Shown here piece after piece: positions 53,107 through 63,334 of a stretch of 64,000 nucleotides of DNA. The position numbers and the translations under genes were made by a program. The notes beneath the pieces are model-generated. The model did no database searches. It had not been told where the DNA came from and saw only the letters and a program-made list of their open reading frames with translations. This stretch comes from JAXMBX01 sp046349635 (GTDB lineage: Bacteria > Planctomycetota > Planctomycetia > Planctomycetales > Planctomycetaceae), in contig JAXMBX010000006.1 of assembly GCA_046349635.1 (NCBI GenBank), positions 62,001 through 126,000 of the forward strand. The letters run 5' to 3'. Position 1 is the first letter of the stretch, and each line of letters opens with the position of its first letter.

Positions 53107-54249
53107 TTAGTTGCGTTCCTGTGCTAAAAAGCTGACGGCGGTGGTCGGAAGAATCGCACCGCCGGTCAGGTCGCAGACGCGCAACTGGAACTGGTAACGC
53201 TGTGCCCAGTCCTCGGTCTGCTCGTTCTGGCAGACTTTCAGGAGAATCTGGTTCGGGCCGGCGTGCAGATGCGTGCGGACCTGGAACTGGTCGAGGCGCA
53301 TCGAACGATGGTATTCCTCGTGGGCGAAGACGAGCTTGCCGTTGACCCACAGTTTCCAGCCGTTGGGGGTGCCCAGGCGGATTTCAACATCGCGGTCCTT
53401 GTCCGCGTTGAAAGTCTGGGTGGCGTACATGACGGCCCCTTTATGCGGGGCGAAGAGCGTGGCGATATTAAGGACGCCGTGCTTGTCGGTGCTTTCCTTC
53501 TGCACCCAGGCGACGTCCCCCATAAGTCCGGGGTAGGTTTTCTTCAGATCGATTTCGGTCTCGGGGGGATAGACCTTGTCGAAGCCGATTCCCTTGCGGT
53601 GATCGAAGGGGCCGATGATGTGCCATTTGGTAATCAGCCCAAGCTGGCGCTGCAGATTGACCGGCTTGCCGAGCTCTTTGAGAGTGTCGAAGAGCGCATC
53701 CATCTGGTCAGGGTCGCGGGCGGCGGCGAAGGCCTGTTCGTAGAGCCTGATCGCCTCCTCTTTCTTCATGGCCGTCTGTTCTTTTTTCCCCTGGTCGATC
53801 AAACGCTGGACGGCATCGCGGCGGAATTCCACGCTGGGGTCGTTCAGCATCTTGGGGATGAGACGGTCAGCCAGGCCGGGGTCGGATTTGAGGAGCCATT
53901 CATAAGCGAGGCGGCGGGCATGGGCCGAGTGAGTGGAATCGAGGACGAACGCTTCAAGTTGATCGCGGGGGATCTCCTGCTTGGTTTTCAGAGCGCGATC
54001 GAAGATGGTTTCGACGGCCCCCCGCAGCCAGTTCTCGGAGACGGGGTTCGATTTGTCGAAGGCGGCAAGGATGGTCGGCAGCGCGGCCGCCGGCTGTTGC
54101 TCCAGTTCCTTCAACGCGGCGACGGCGGCCTTGTGCCCTTTCCCCTGCTGATCGACCGTGAGGATGGTTTCCAGCAGTGGATTGAGGTCGGCGGCGGAGA
54201 GAGAAGTTGCGAGGAGCAACGCGAATCCCAACGAACGAAGTAACAACAT
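53107..54249 (-). CDS. Exported HEAT-like/beta-sandwich protein of unknown function
   Basis: 380 residues from ATG 54247-54249, where a signal peptide starts (LLLRSLGFALLLATSLSAAD); the frame upstream is Pro/Arg-rich without similarity. Residues about 20-190 are alpha-helical with short repeats (LKELEQQPAAALPTILAAF; LADRLIPKMLNDPSVEFRRDAVQRLI), suggesting HEAT-like repeats. The later half has beta character: ITKWHIIGPFDHRKGIGFDKVYPPE and IRLGTPNGWKLWVNGKLVFAHEEYHRSM, a stretch typical of carbohydrate-binding-like sandwich modules in planctomycetes. Periplasmic or surface location is inferred. Confidence 0.75.
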   Translation of the reverse strand: MLLLRSLGFALLLATSLSAADLNPLLETILTVDQQGKGHKAAVAALKELEQQPAAALPTILAAFDKSNPVSENWLRGAVETIFDRALKTKQEIPRDQLEAFVLDSTHSAHARRLAYEWLLKSDPGLADRLIPKMLNDPSVEFRRDAVQRLIDQGKKEQTAMKKEEAIRLYEQAFAAARDPDQMDALFDTLKELGKPVNLQRQLGLITKWHIIGPFDHRKGIGFDKVYPPETEIDLKKTYPGLMGDVAWVQKESTDKHGVLNIATLFAPHKGAVMYATQTFNADKDRDVEIRLGTPNGWKLWVNGKLVFAHEEYHRSMRLDQFQVRTHLHAGPNQILLKVCQNEQTEDWAQRYQFQLRVCDLTGGAILPTTAVSFLAQERN

Positions 54250-54347
54250 CCAAGCCTCCGAATGGCCCCGTGTCTCGAGAAGTCCGCGGCCGAAAAACTG
54301 CGCGACCGGGACAATTATAGCCGAGGGACGAGGCGGGGGCGAGCGGG

Positions 54348-54734
54348 TCACCGAGCCAGCCAGTGATCGGGGATTAATGTCCGAAGCGGGACGATTTTGT
54401 CTTCACCGACGATAATACCCGTCTCCAGATTTCTGGGATCAATCTGCAGCAGGATTTCGCGACAGCAACCACAGGGCATCAGGATTTGTGTGTCCCCCAC
54501 AGCGACCATGAGGATCACCTCGGTTTCGCGTGATTTCAGCATCTCCGCGGCAGCAGCCCGTTCGGCACACATCCCCAGGCCGCAGGTCAGATCCAGGCAG
54601 ATTCCGGTAAAGATATTCCCAGAACGCGTCAGGAGGGCCGCTCCCACACCTCCCGCCGTAAGATCCTCAGTCAGACGAAAATCGCCTTGGACTTTTCTGG
54701 CCGCGGCAATGAGCTCTCGTATTTCAACGGACAT
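54348..54734 (-). CDS. cdd: Cytidine deaminase-like protein
   Basis: 128 residues, close to small tetrameric cytidine deaminases. The zinc site is CAE (Cys56-Ala-Glu58) with PCGCC (Cys88 and Cys91), so three Cys ligands and the catalytic Glu are present. The N-terminal GGVGAALLTRSGNIFTGICLD matches the family's substrate-loop strand, although the usual FRVGAA start of that strand is altered to GVGAA. It would convert cytidine to uridine in salvage. It begins 23 bases after the ftsH stop, so the two are probably cotranscribed. Confidence 0.85.
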   Translation of the reverse strand: MSVEIRELIAAARKVQGDFRLTEDLTAGGVGAALLTRSGNIFTGICLDLTCGLGMCAERAAAAEMLKSRETEVILMVAVGDTQILMPCGCCREILLQIDPRNLETGIIVGEDKIVPLRTLIPDHWLAR

Positions 54735-54756
54735 GCGTGAGCTCCAATTCCCGCAC

Positions 54757-56691
54757 TCAGGCGTCGAAGGCCCCTTTGCGGACTTTGGGGGGACGTTCCC
54801 CGAGGATCTGCTTCACTTCTTCCGTATCGATACTTTCCTTTTCGAGGAGAGCCCTGGCGAGGGCGTCGAGCTTGGGGCGGAATTCGGTGAGGAGTTGCGT
54901 CGCCCGCGCAGAGGCATTGTTCAGGAATTTCTGAACTTCCTGATCGATGACGTGGGCGGTGGCTTCGCTGAACTCGCGGCTTTCGCTCATCTCCTTCCCC
55001 AGGAAGGGATGCTCATCCCCCTGACGGAAAGCCACCGGGCCGATGGCTTCACTCATGCCCCAGTGTCCGACCATGCGGCGGGCGAGTTGCGTCGCTTTCT
55101 TCAGATCGTCCTCGGCTCCGGCGCTGAATTCATCGAAGACGAGTTTCTCAGCGGCGCGGCCTCCCATAATGAACGTGAGTTGAGAGTGGAGGCGGCGTTC
55201 GCCGATGTTGTAGGAGTCTTCATCGGGGAGAAGTTGGGTGACGCCAAGGGCACGACCGCGGGGAATGATCGTCACCTTGTGGACGGAATCGACGTCGGGG
55301 AGAACCCAGGCGAGGAGCGCGTGCCCCGCCTCATGATAAGCGGTCATTTCCCGTTCGTGCTGATTCAGGATTTCCTCGCGTTTGGGGCCCATCAGGACCT
55401 TGTCGCGGGCGGCTTCGAAGTCGTCCATCTCGACAGAATTTTTGCCCGCCCGGGTGGCGAGAAGCGCGGCTTCGTTGACGAGGTTCTTGAGATCGGCGCC
55501 GGAGAAGCCGATGGTACTGTCGGCGATCCGCTGCAGATCGACATTGTCCGAGAGGGGAACCTTTCGGCAGTGGACCTTCAGGACTTCGAAGCGTCCCTTG
55601 CGCGTGGGGCGGTCGACGGTCACGTGGCGGTCGAAGCGTCCCGGGCGGAGGAGCGCCGGGTCGAGAACGTCGGGGCGATTCGTGGCAGCAAGAACGATGA
55701 CGGCGTCGGATTGCGCAAAGCCGTCCATTTCGGAAAGAATCTGGTTGAGGGTCTGCTCCCGTTCATCGTGACCGCCACCGACACCGGCACCGCGGACACG
55801 TCCGACGGCGTCGATTTCATCAATGAAGATGACGCAGGGGGAATTTTCCTTGGCGGTCTGGAAGAGATCGCGGACGCGGCTGGCACCGACACCGACGAAC
55901 ATCTGGATGAACTCAGACCCGTTGATTGAGAAGAAGGAGACTCCGGCTTCGCCGGCGGTGGCGCGGGCCATGAGGGTCTTTCCGGTACCGGGGGGCCCCA
56001 TCAGCAGAATCCCCTTGGGGATCGTCGCGCCGAGGCGCTGAAACTTGGTCGGGTTCTTCAGGAATTCCACAACTTCGACGAGTTCCTGTTTGGCATTTTC
56101 CATGTCGGCGACATCCTTGAAGGTCGTCGCCTGTGACGAGGGGGAGAAACGACGGGCGGGACTGCGGCCGAAGTTCCCGAACATTCCTCCTGCGGACATG
56201 GGATCATTGGAACGGCGGAACGTGTACCAGAAGAAGCCGATGATGAGCAGCGGACCGATGAGGCTGACGAGGATCATGGTCCCCGGACCCCAGGTGATCC
56301 GGATGGAGCGGTATTGAACCTTCTGCTTTTCGAGCAGCGGGATCAGTTCCCGGTCCTCGACGGAGGGCATCGTCGTACTGAATGCCTTGTTGAGAACGCG
56401 ATTGGTCTTGGGATCGGTGGGTGGTTCTTTCCAGCGGCCGCTGAGGTCTTCGCCCAGGAACTCGACGAATTCAACGTTGGTGGGGTCTTTAGCGAGTTGT
56501 TCGCGGAAGAAGCTGTAGGTGACTTCAGAGGTCTGGATATTCAGGGCACTCAAGAGGAGTGCGATAATCACGCAGAGGGAGATCAGGACGATGGCCATCC
56601 AGGCGTTGGGGGTCATCCGCGAGCCGGCGTCCCGAAGCCTGAGCTTGGGGTCGGAATTTTCGCCGCGCGGTGTTTTGTCTTCCTCTGACAT
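54757..56691 (-). CDS. ftsH: FtsH, membrane AAA+ zinc metalloprotease
   Basis: 644 residues. Two membrane helices, 31-50 and 138-158, flank a periplasmic part. The AAA+ domain has Walker A GPPGTGKT (232-239), Walker B VIFIDEIDA (about 287-295), the pore motif FVGVGASRVRDLF and ATNRPDVLDPALLRPGRFDR. The zinc motif is HEAGH at 453-457. The C-terminal helical part has GAEDDLKKAT and RMVGHWGM. It degrades membrane and soluble proteins in quality control. Upstream is a divergent or intergenic gap of about 107 bases to the GT2 gene in the same direction. Confidence 0.97.
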   Translation of the reverse strand: MSEEDKTPRGENSDPKLRLRDAGSRMTPNAWMAIVLISLCVIIALLLSALNIQTSEVTYSFFREQLAKDPTNVEFVEFLGEDLSGRWKEPPTDPKTNRVLNKAFSTTMPSVEDRELIPLLEKQKVQYRSIRITWGPGTMILVSLIGPLLIIGFFWYTFRRSNDPMSAGGMFGNFGRSPARRFSPSSQATTFKDVADMENAKQELVEVVEFLKNPTKFQRLGATIPKGILLMGPPGTGKTLMARATAGEAGVSFFSINGSEFIQMFVGVGASRVRDLFQTAKENSPCVIFIDEIDAVGRVRGAGVGGGHDEREQTLNQILSEMDGFAQSDAVIVLAATNRPDVLDPALLRPGRFDRHVTVDRPTRKGRFEVLKVHCRKVPLSDNVDLQRIADSTIGFSGADLKNLVNEAALLATRAGKNSVEMDDFEAARDKVLMGPKREEILNQHEREMTAYHEAGHALLAWVLPDVDSVHKVTIIPRGRALGVTQLLPDEDSYNIGERRLHSQLTFIMGGRAAEKLVFDEFSAGAEDDLKKATQLARRMVGHWGMSEAIGPVAFRQGDEHPFLGKEMSESREFSEATAHVIDQEVQKFLNNASARATQLLTEFRPKLDALARALLEKESIDTEEVKQILGERPPKVRKGAFDA

Positions 56692-56798
56692 GCTTAAATT
56701 TGTCCTTCAGTCGCGGATGCAGTCCGTCCCGCCGCTGGGCCGGGACCTGTCTGTCGCAATTGGTGTGTCGCAAATGCGATTCCCAACCGCTGCAATCT

Positions 56799-57632
56799 TC
56801 AGTCAGCCCAGCCAAACCGAATGATACACCAGAGGGCGGAAAAAGCGTCCTTCAGGCCGATTTTCTTCCCCTGTTCGTAAGTCCGTCCCGAATAACTGAT
56901 CGCCATTTCATAGACGCGGCAGTTGCGGCGGGCGATCTTGGCGGTGACTTCCGGCTCGAAACCGAAGCGGTTCTGCTTGAGGGTGGGGAGAATGTCCTGG
57001 ATGACCTCGCGTTTGAAGACCTTGTAGCAGGTTTCCATATCGGTGAGGTTCAGGTTGGTGAAACAGTTCGAAATCGTGGTCAGTCCCCTGTTCCCCAGGT
57101 AATGCCAGTAGTACAGAACCCGGTGGGAGTAATCCCCGAGGAAGCGGGACCCATAAACGACGTCCGCTTTCCCTTCGATGATGGGCTGCAGGAGGCGGGG
57201 AATCTCGGAGGGATCGTATTCAAGGTCGGCGTCCTGGACGACGGCCCAGTCTCCAGTGGCCTGGGCGAAACCGGTCCGGAGGGCACGCCCCTTGCCCTGG
57301 TTCACTTCGTGAAAGAAAACCCGGACGGTGTTGAATTCATCGTTGGGGGGATTCTTTTCGAGATCGTGCAGCAGGTCGCGGGTACCGTCCTTGCTGCCGT
57401 CATCGACGAGGATGATCTCCTTGCGGACCGGGACTTCCCGCACCCGATCCAACAGGTTCATGAGAGTGGCCCGTTCGTTGTAAACGGGGATGATGACAGA
57501 GAGGAGAGAGGAGCGGGGAATGGCATAGATTCCCAGCCTGCGACAGATCCCTTCTCCCAGCCTGCCGCGGAGAGAGGTATACCATTCCTCGGAATACGGA
57601 ACTTCCTTGAAGTCCCCGGAATCATCCACCAT
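56799..57632 (-). CDS. GT2-family glycosyltransferase
   Basis: 277 residues if it starts at ATG 57630-57632 (MVDDSGDFKEVPYSEEWY); the frame is open back to 57872 but the extra 80 residues are Ser/Pro-rich and resemble untranslated sequence. LSVIIPVYNERATLMNLLDRV, EIILVDDGSKDGTRDLL, NQGKGRALRTGFAQATGDWAVVQDADLEYDP (DxD as DAD) and YGSRFLGDYSHR are the GT2 motifs. NRFGFEPEVTAKIARRNCRVYE is typical of the DPM1/polyprenyl-phosphate glucosyl-type subgroup. No membrane helix. It probably loads a polyprenyl phosphate with a sugar. Confidence 0.92.
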   Translation of the reverse strand: MVDDSGDFKEVPYSEEWYTSLRGRLGEGICRRLGIYAIPRSSLLSVIIPVYNERATLMNLLDRVREVPVRKEIILVDDGSKDGTRDLLHDLEKNPPNDEFNTVRVFFHEVNQGKGRALRTGFAQATGDWAVVQDADLEYDPSEIPRLLQPIIEGKADVVYGSRFLGDYSHRVLYYWHYLGNRGLTTISNCFTNLNLTDMETCYKVFKREVIQDILPTLKQNRFGFEPEVTAKIARRNCRVYEMAISYSGRTYEQGKKIGLKDAFSALWCIIRFGWAD

Positions 57633-57870
57633 GAAACCTACTCGCGATTGATCGATTTGACGGGAATTTTGACTCGAAACTGTGATGGTAATGTAGCCGA
57701 AGGGGGGAGTGGGTGTCACCTCACTTCCGAGGGAATTTCGGGGAAAAACAAGGGGTTGCGGAGAGAACGACGGTTGTGAATACGAGGAAGATGGCATTGG
57801 GGTGGAACCCCCTTTACAATCGCTGGTCTCCGATTCCCTGATATCCAAACTAGCGGACGACTGAGAGATC

Positions 57871-59091
57871 ATGCCTGAAAAACAATGGGTTCTGACGGAC
57901 GTGGCGAGCGGTGTGTGGCGGGAGAATTTTGTCGCCGGCCCGAATCAGCTTCCGGACAACGACAAGCCCCGGGACTGGTTCCCGACCGGTGTGAACTGGG
58001 GAATCCGTCGCAACGTCCTCCGTGGGGGGCTCTCCGAAGGGGTCGAGGTCGTCGAACTGAATAACGGGAAGCTGTCCGTCAGCGTGTTGCCGACGCGCGG
58101 GATGGGGTTGTGGAAAGGGACTTACAATGGCCTGTTTCTGGGGTGGCATTCCCCGGTCAAAGCACCCGTGAACCCCGCCTTCGTCAACCAGGTCGAACGT
58201 GGCGGTCTGGGGTGGCTGTCGGGGTTCAACGAGTGGATGTGCCGTTGCGGCCTGGATTCCAATGGCGCGCCGGGGAACGATGTCATCCTGAACAATGAAG
58301 GTCACCCGGTCAGTACCAGTCTGACGCTGCACGGCAAGATCGCGAACACACCAGCGCACAAGGTCATGGCTGCCTTGTCGAGCAATCCCAAGCCGAAGAT
58401 TTCGGTAACGGGGGTGATGGACGAGTCGATGCTGTTCGGGCCGGCCTTGCGGTTGAAGTCGACCGTGGAGAGCGAACTGGGGTCGAACTCGCTGGTGTTG
58501 ATTGACGAAGTCACCAACATGCGAGGGGTGCCCGCCGAACTGGAATTGCTGTATCACACGAATATGGGGCCGCCGTTCCTGGAAAAAGAAGCGAAGGTGG
58601 TGGCGCCGGTCATCGAAGTGGCCCCGCGGGATGCCCGCGCGGTCGAAGGGATGGCGCAATACGACGTCTATTCCGAGCCGATCGCCGGGTATACCGAGCA
58701 GTGTTACTGGATGAACCTGCTGGCGGATAAGGAGCAGAAGACGCTCGTTCTGCTGCGGAATGCGCACGGGGACAAGGGGATCAGCCTGCATTTCAGCAAG
58801 ATGGAACTTCCCTGCTTTACCATCTGGAAAAATACACAGGCTGAGGCGGATGGCTATGTCACAGGGTTGGAGCCCGCGACGAATTACCCCAATTTGAAGA
58901 CCTTCGAACGAAAACAGGGACGGGTGATTACTCTGCCGCCCGGGGGGACCTACAAGGCCACGCTGGAGATCCAGATTCACGACGATCCCCACGGCGTGGC
59001 GGCGGTTGAGGAGAAGATCCAGGCCCTGCAGAAGACGCAGAAGCCGGTTTTGCACCAGACGCCGCAGGGGAAGTTTTCGCCGGTCGGTTAA
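57871..59091 (+). CDS. DUF4432-family aldose-epimerase-like protein
   Basis: 406 residues. The pattern NNGKLSVSVLPTRGMGLWKGTYNGLFLGWHSP is the DUF4432 mark, with further LHGKIANTPAH, DEVTNMRGVPAELELLYHTNMGPPFLE, and LEPATNYPNLKTFERKQGRVITLPPGG. The fold is that of galactose mutarotases, with His and Glu in conserved places. No signal peptide. It probably changes or binds a sugar in the cytoplasm; substrate is unknown. Divergent from the GT2 gene. Confidence 0.9.
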   Translation: MPEKQWVLTDVASGVWRENFVAGPNQLPDNDKPRDWFPTGVNWGIRRNVLRGGLSEGVEVVELNNGKLSVSVLPTRGMGLWKGTYNGLFLGWHSPVKAPVNPAFVNQVERGGLGWLSGFNEWMCRCGLDSNGAPGNDVILNNEGHPVSTSLTLHGKIANTPAHKVMAALSSNPKPKISVTGVMDESMLFGPALRLKSTVESELGSNSLVLIDEVTNMRGVPAELELLYHTNMGPPFLEKEAKVVAPVIEVAPRDARAVEGMAQYDVYSEPIAGYTEQCYWMNLLADKEQKTLVLLRNAHGDKGISLHFSKMELPCFTIWKNTQAEADGYVTGLEPATNYPNLKTFERKQGRVITLPPGGTYKATLEIQIHDDPHGVAAVEEKIQALQKTQKPVLHQTPQGKFSPVG

Positions 59092-59428
59092 GTTCATTGG
59101 CGCGAGGCTCCGGTAGCTTCCGCTGCGCGGAGCGCCCCGGCCGGCCAGGGAGTGTTTTTCTCCAAAACTGCCTCCGCGGGCCTGTTTAGAACCTGTTTGC
59201 GCTGGTCAGGTTAGGGGGAAAGACCTATAATTTTCCTTTCCATCGTCTCGCCGTATTGAGGGGGAACGAGTAGTTCTTCCCGGAGGGGCGTATTTCCTTT
59301 TTTTTCGTGCGTGGTCTTTCTCACCTCTCTGTCATCCCCGGCTCCCGTCTGCAAGAGTTCCTCTTTCGGAGATACCCCGTGGAATAAGCGTGTGGAAGAC
59401 CCAGTTCGAATTGGACGGGTTTAGAAGC
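59092..59428. promoter_or_regulatory. Long leader/promoter region of rpsA
   Basis: About 340 bases without a gene. A promoter-like CTATAATTTTCC lies at 59225-59236, so the mRNA leader would be nearly 190 bases. Such long leaders are usual where S1 represses its own translation, but no particular fold was established. The GC-rich stretch 59110-59150 is probably the end of the DUF4432 transcript. Confidence 0.45.
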
Positions 59429-61228
<1,800 letters not shown>

Positions 61229-61266
61229 TTCTCCGTTCTCGCTCGCGAGAGTGAATAATCGTTACA

Positions 61267-61305
61267 AGCGGCCCTGCCGGAATGACCGGCGGGGCCGCTT
61301 TTTTT
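61267..61305 (+). terminator. Rho-independent terminator of rpsA
   Basis: AAGCGGCCCTGCCGG, a short loop, CCGGCGGGGCCGCTT pairing over 15 bp with one mismatch (61267-61281, 61286-61300), then TTTTTTT. It lies 38 bases after the stop codon. Confidence 0.93.
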
Positions 61306-61649
61306 GCGCAATTGGACAGGTCTGTGGAACCGGAAGGTTTTATTTCCCTTGCGCAGATCACGAAGAGTGACAGGTCAGCCCGATAACTATTTCTGGATTC
61401 GCCGGACAGAACATTACGTTCAACCTGTGGAGTTGCCAGGAGGGTTGCTCAGGTGTTTCTCAACTCAACTGTGGTTCCCAGCTCTCCGAAACAGGAAATA
61501 AGGCTGGCTCTATTAGGGAGTTGAGACACGTCTGAACGGCTCGCCGGGCCAAGTGTGCGGCTCGAGCAGGTTCCGTGTCATAGATCGGCTTTGCGGATCA
61601 TCTGGACTGAGCGATCGGGAAGACCTCGTGGTGACACAAGAGGGTTCCC
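61306..61649. promoter_or_regulatory. Leader/promoter region of the sigma-70 gene
   Basis: About 340 bases with no convincing gene. AT-richer stretches at 61380-61420 and 61490-61520 could hold promoters. The sequence CGTGGTGACACAAGAGGGTTCCC leads directly to the GTG start. Nothing else was recognised. Confidence 0.4.
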
Positions 61650-62555
61650 GTGAGGCTCTATGACCCCAATTTCACTCCTGAGAGAAATGCCAGACCTTCC
61701 ATGCAAAAGACGACAACGCGCCGCCGCGCCTCAGCTGCCGTTCAAAGCCCCCTGGAGACCTACCTCCGCCAGATCAACGAAACCGCGCTCTTGACCGCGC
61801 AGGAAGAGAAAGATCTCGCCCGTGCTATCGCCCAGTCCGATACCGCCGCCCGTGACCGCATGGTCCGTGCGAACCTCCGACTGGTCGTGAATATCGCCCG
61901 GGGATATGCCAATAAAGGCTTGCCTCTTCAAGATCTGATCGAGGAAGGAAACCTGGGACTGCTGCGTGCGGTCGAGGGTTTCGACCCGGATATGAACACT
62001 CGCTTCAGCACCTATGCCAGCTACTGGATCAAGCAGTCCATCAAGCGCGCTCTGGTCAACTCCGCCAAGACGATCCGCATCCCCGCCTACATGGTGGAAC
62101 TGCTGACGAAATGGCGGCGGGCCACCGCGAAACTGCAGGACCAGCTGAAGCGCAGTCCGACCTCCGAAGAAGTCGCCCAGGAACTGGGCCTGCCGAAGAA
62201 AAAGCTGAGCATCCTGAAGAAGGCGATTCAGCTTTATAATTGCTCCCCGCAGTCCGACCAGAGTGAATCGGGCTGGTCGCTGGGAGATCTGATCCCCGAC
62301 GAACGGGTGAAAGGTCCCGAAGAAGAACTCCTCGAAAACGACAGTCTCAAACACGTCCGCGAAATGCTCCAGAACATGGACTCTCGTGAAGCGACGATCC
62401 TGAGAATGCGTTTCGGGCTGGACGATTCTGAACCGCGCACGTTGAAAGAGATCGGAGAGTCGCTCGGGCTGACGCGCGAGCGGGTCCGCCAGATTGAGAA
62501 CGAAGCGTTGAATCGTCTGGGTGACGGGCTGCTGAACGGCCCGCACACGATTTGA
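61650..62555 (+). CDS. Sigma-70 factor, RpoD/RpoS-like (group 1/2)
   Basis: 301 residues from GTG 61650 with GAGGG just upstream; an ATG at 61701 is also possible. Region 1.2: SPLETYLRQINETALLTAQEEKDLARAI. Region 2: NLRLVVNIARGYANKGLPLQDLIEEGNLGLLRAVEGFD, then FSTYASYWIKQSIKRAL. Region 3: IRIPAYMVELLTKWRRAT. Region 4: LRMRFGLDDSEPRTLKEIGESLGLTRERVRQIENEALNRL. It lacks region 1.1 and the long insert of a housekeeping RpoD and is short, so it is likely an alternative factor of group 2, common in planctomycetes. It has its own terminator. Confidence 0.95.
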   Translation: MRLYDPNFTPERNARPSMQKTTTRRRASAAVQSPLETYLRQINETALLTAQEEKDLARAIAQSDTAARDRMVRANLRLVVNIARGYANKGLPLQDLIEEGNLGLLRAVEGFDPDMNTRFSTYASYWIKQSIKRALVNSAKTIRIPAYMVELLTKWRRATAKLQDQLKRSPTSEEVAQELGLPKKKLSILKKAIQLYNCSPQSDQSESGWSLGDLIPDERVKGPEEELLENDSLKHVREMLQNMDSREATILRMRFGLDDSEPRTLKEIGESLGLTRERVRQIENEALNRLGDGLLNGPHTI

Positions 62556-62583
62556 TTGAAGCGTTGAATTCCTGAAAGATCGC

Positions 62584-62622
62584 CGGACGGCCAGTTCATT
62601 TCGAACCGGCCGTCCGTTTTTT
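62584..62622 (+). terminator. Rho-independent terminator of the sigma-70 gene
   Basis: CGGACGGCC (62584-62592) pairs with GGCCGTCCG (62608-62616), the loop includes a further TTC/GAA pairing, and six T follow (62617-62622), 29 bases past the stop. Confidence 0.92.
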
Positions 62623-62675
62623 ATATGGGGAAGATGTTTACAACTAGGGAGGGAATTTCACAGACTAGATCGATA

Positions 62676-63014
62676 ATGAATCATCAATCTCCCGAACTAT
62701 GGCAAGTCCCCGATTGGCACCGCGACTGGGTTTCGGCGCGCGAAGAGTTTGAGCAGCTAAGGCATTTAGCGATAGGGATTGTTGAAAAGATTCCTGGTGC
62801 GGCTGTGCGTCTCGAGAATCCAGAAGAGGGGTTACTCTTTGTCCAGTTGACTATGCCGGAAGGCGTGGCTTTCGAAATTTATTCAGTTGAACCGGAAGTC
62901 ACAGGCAATCGACGAAGGTTCAGCGTCTTTCCTGATGTCGACACGCCGCAGGAATCAGAGAAATATTTTGCGAGCGTTGTGGAGGTCATGGAATTTCTGG
63001 CTGGGACTTGTTGA
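62676..63014 (+). CDS. Small hypothetical protein
   Basis: 112 residues from ATG 62676; the frame opens at 62625 but that part coincides with the upstream terminator. The sequence is acidic and amphipathic, MNHQSPELWQVPDWHRDW then FEQLRHLAIGIVEKIP, VQLTMPEGVAFEIYSVEP and VEVMEFLAGTC. No signal peptide, membrane helix or metal motif. Base composition is AT-richer than neighbours, a possible sign of recent gain. It could be a contact- or toxin-immunity-like small protein, but nothing in the sequence proves that. Confidence 0.5.
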   Translation: MNHQSPELWQVPDWHRDWVSAREEFEQLRHLAIGIVEKIPGAAVRLENPEEGLLFVQLTMPEGVAFEIYSVEPEVTGNRRRFSVFPDVDTPQESEKYFASVVEVMEFLAGTC

Positions 63015-63334
63015 GGGTTTGGGGGGTGTCCTGCCCTACTTACTTTGCTTCGACCAGCTTCCAGCGGTCGGGTGGCACTGGCGGCCCCAAGCCGCCAGTG
63101 TCCTCTGAGCATACGCCAATCCCCCACCAGCCCCTGTCCCTCATCGGGCATGCTATGAATGATGGTAGCCGTAGCTTGGAAAAGTGGTCGACTTGTTTTG
63201 GATGCTCGAAAGATCTGATAACGATCCGGGGACGGTACTGGCAGCTCAGGGCTGCCAGTGGCACACGAGTGGAGCTACATTCCTATAAGGCCAGCATCAC
63301 TTTCATGTCTCGCAACCGACTCATTACCAATTTC
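63015..63334. repeat. Intergenic repeats: duplicated gene end plus two related palindromes
   Basis: The 25 bases at 63039-63063 match 63334-63358, the 3' end of the PQQ-type gene, at 23 positions, and in the minus frame both encode WKLVEAK and stop. Between them are two palindromes of one design: 63076-63085/63091-63100 (CACTGGCGGC, loop CCCAA) and 63237-63245/63251-63259 (ACTGGCAGC, loop TCAGG), each followed or preceded by GGCAC. They look like a dispersed repeat family. No intact gene is present. Confidence 0.7.
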
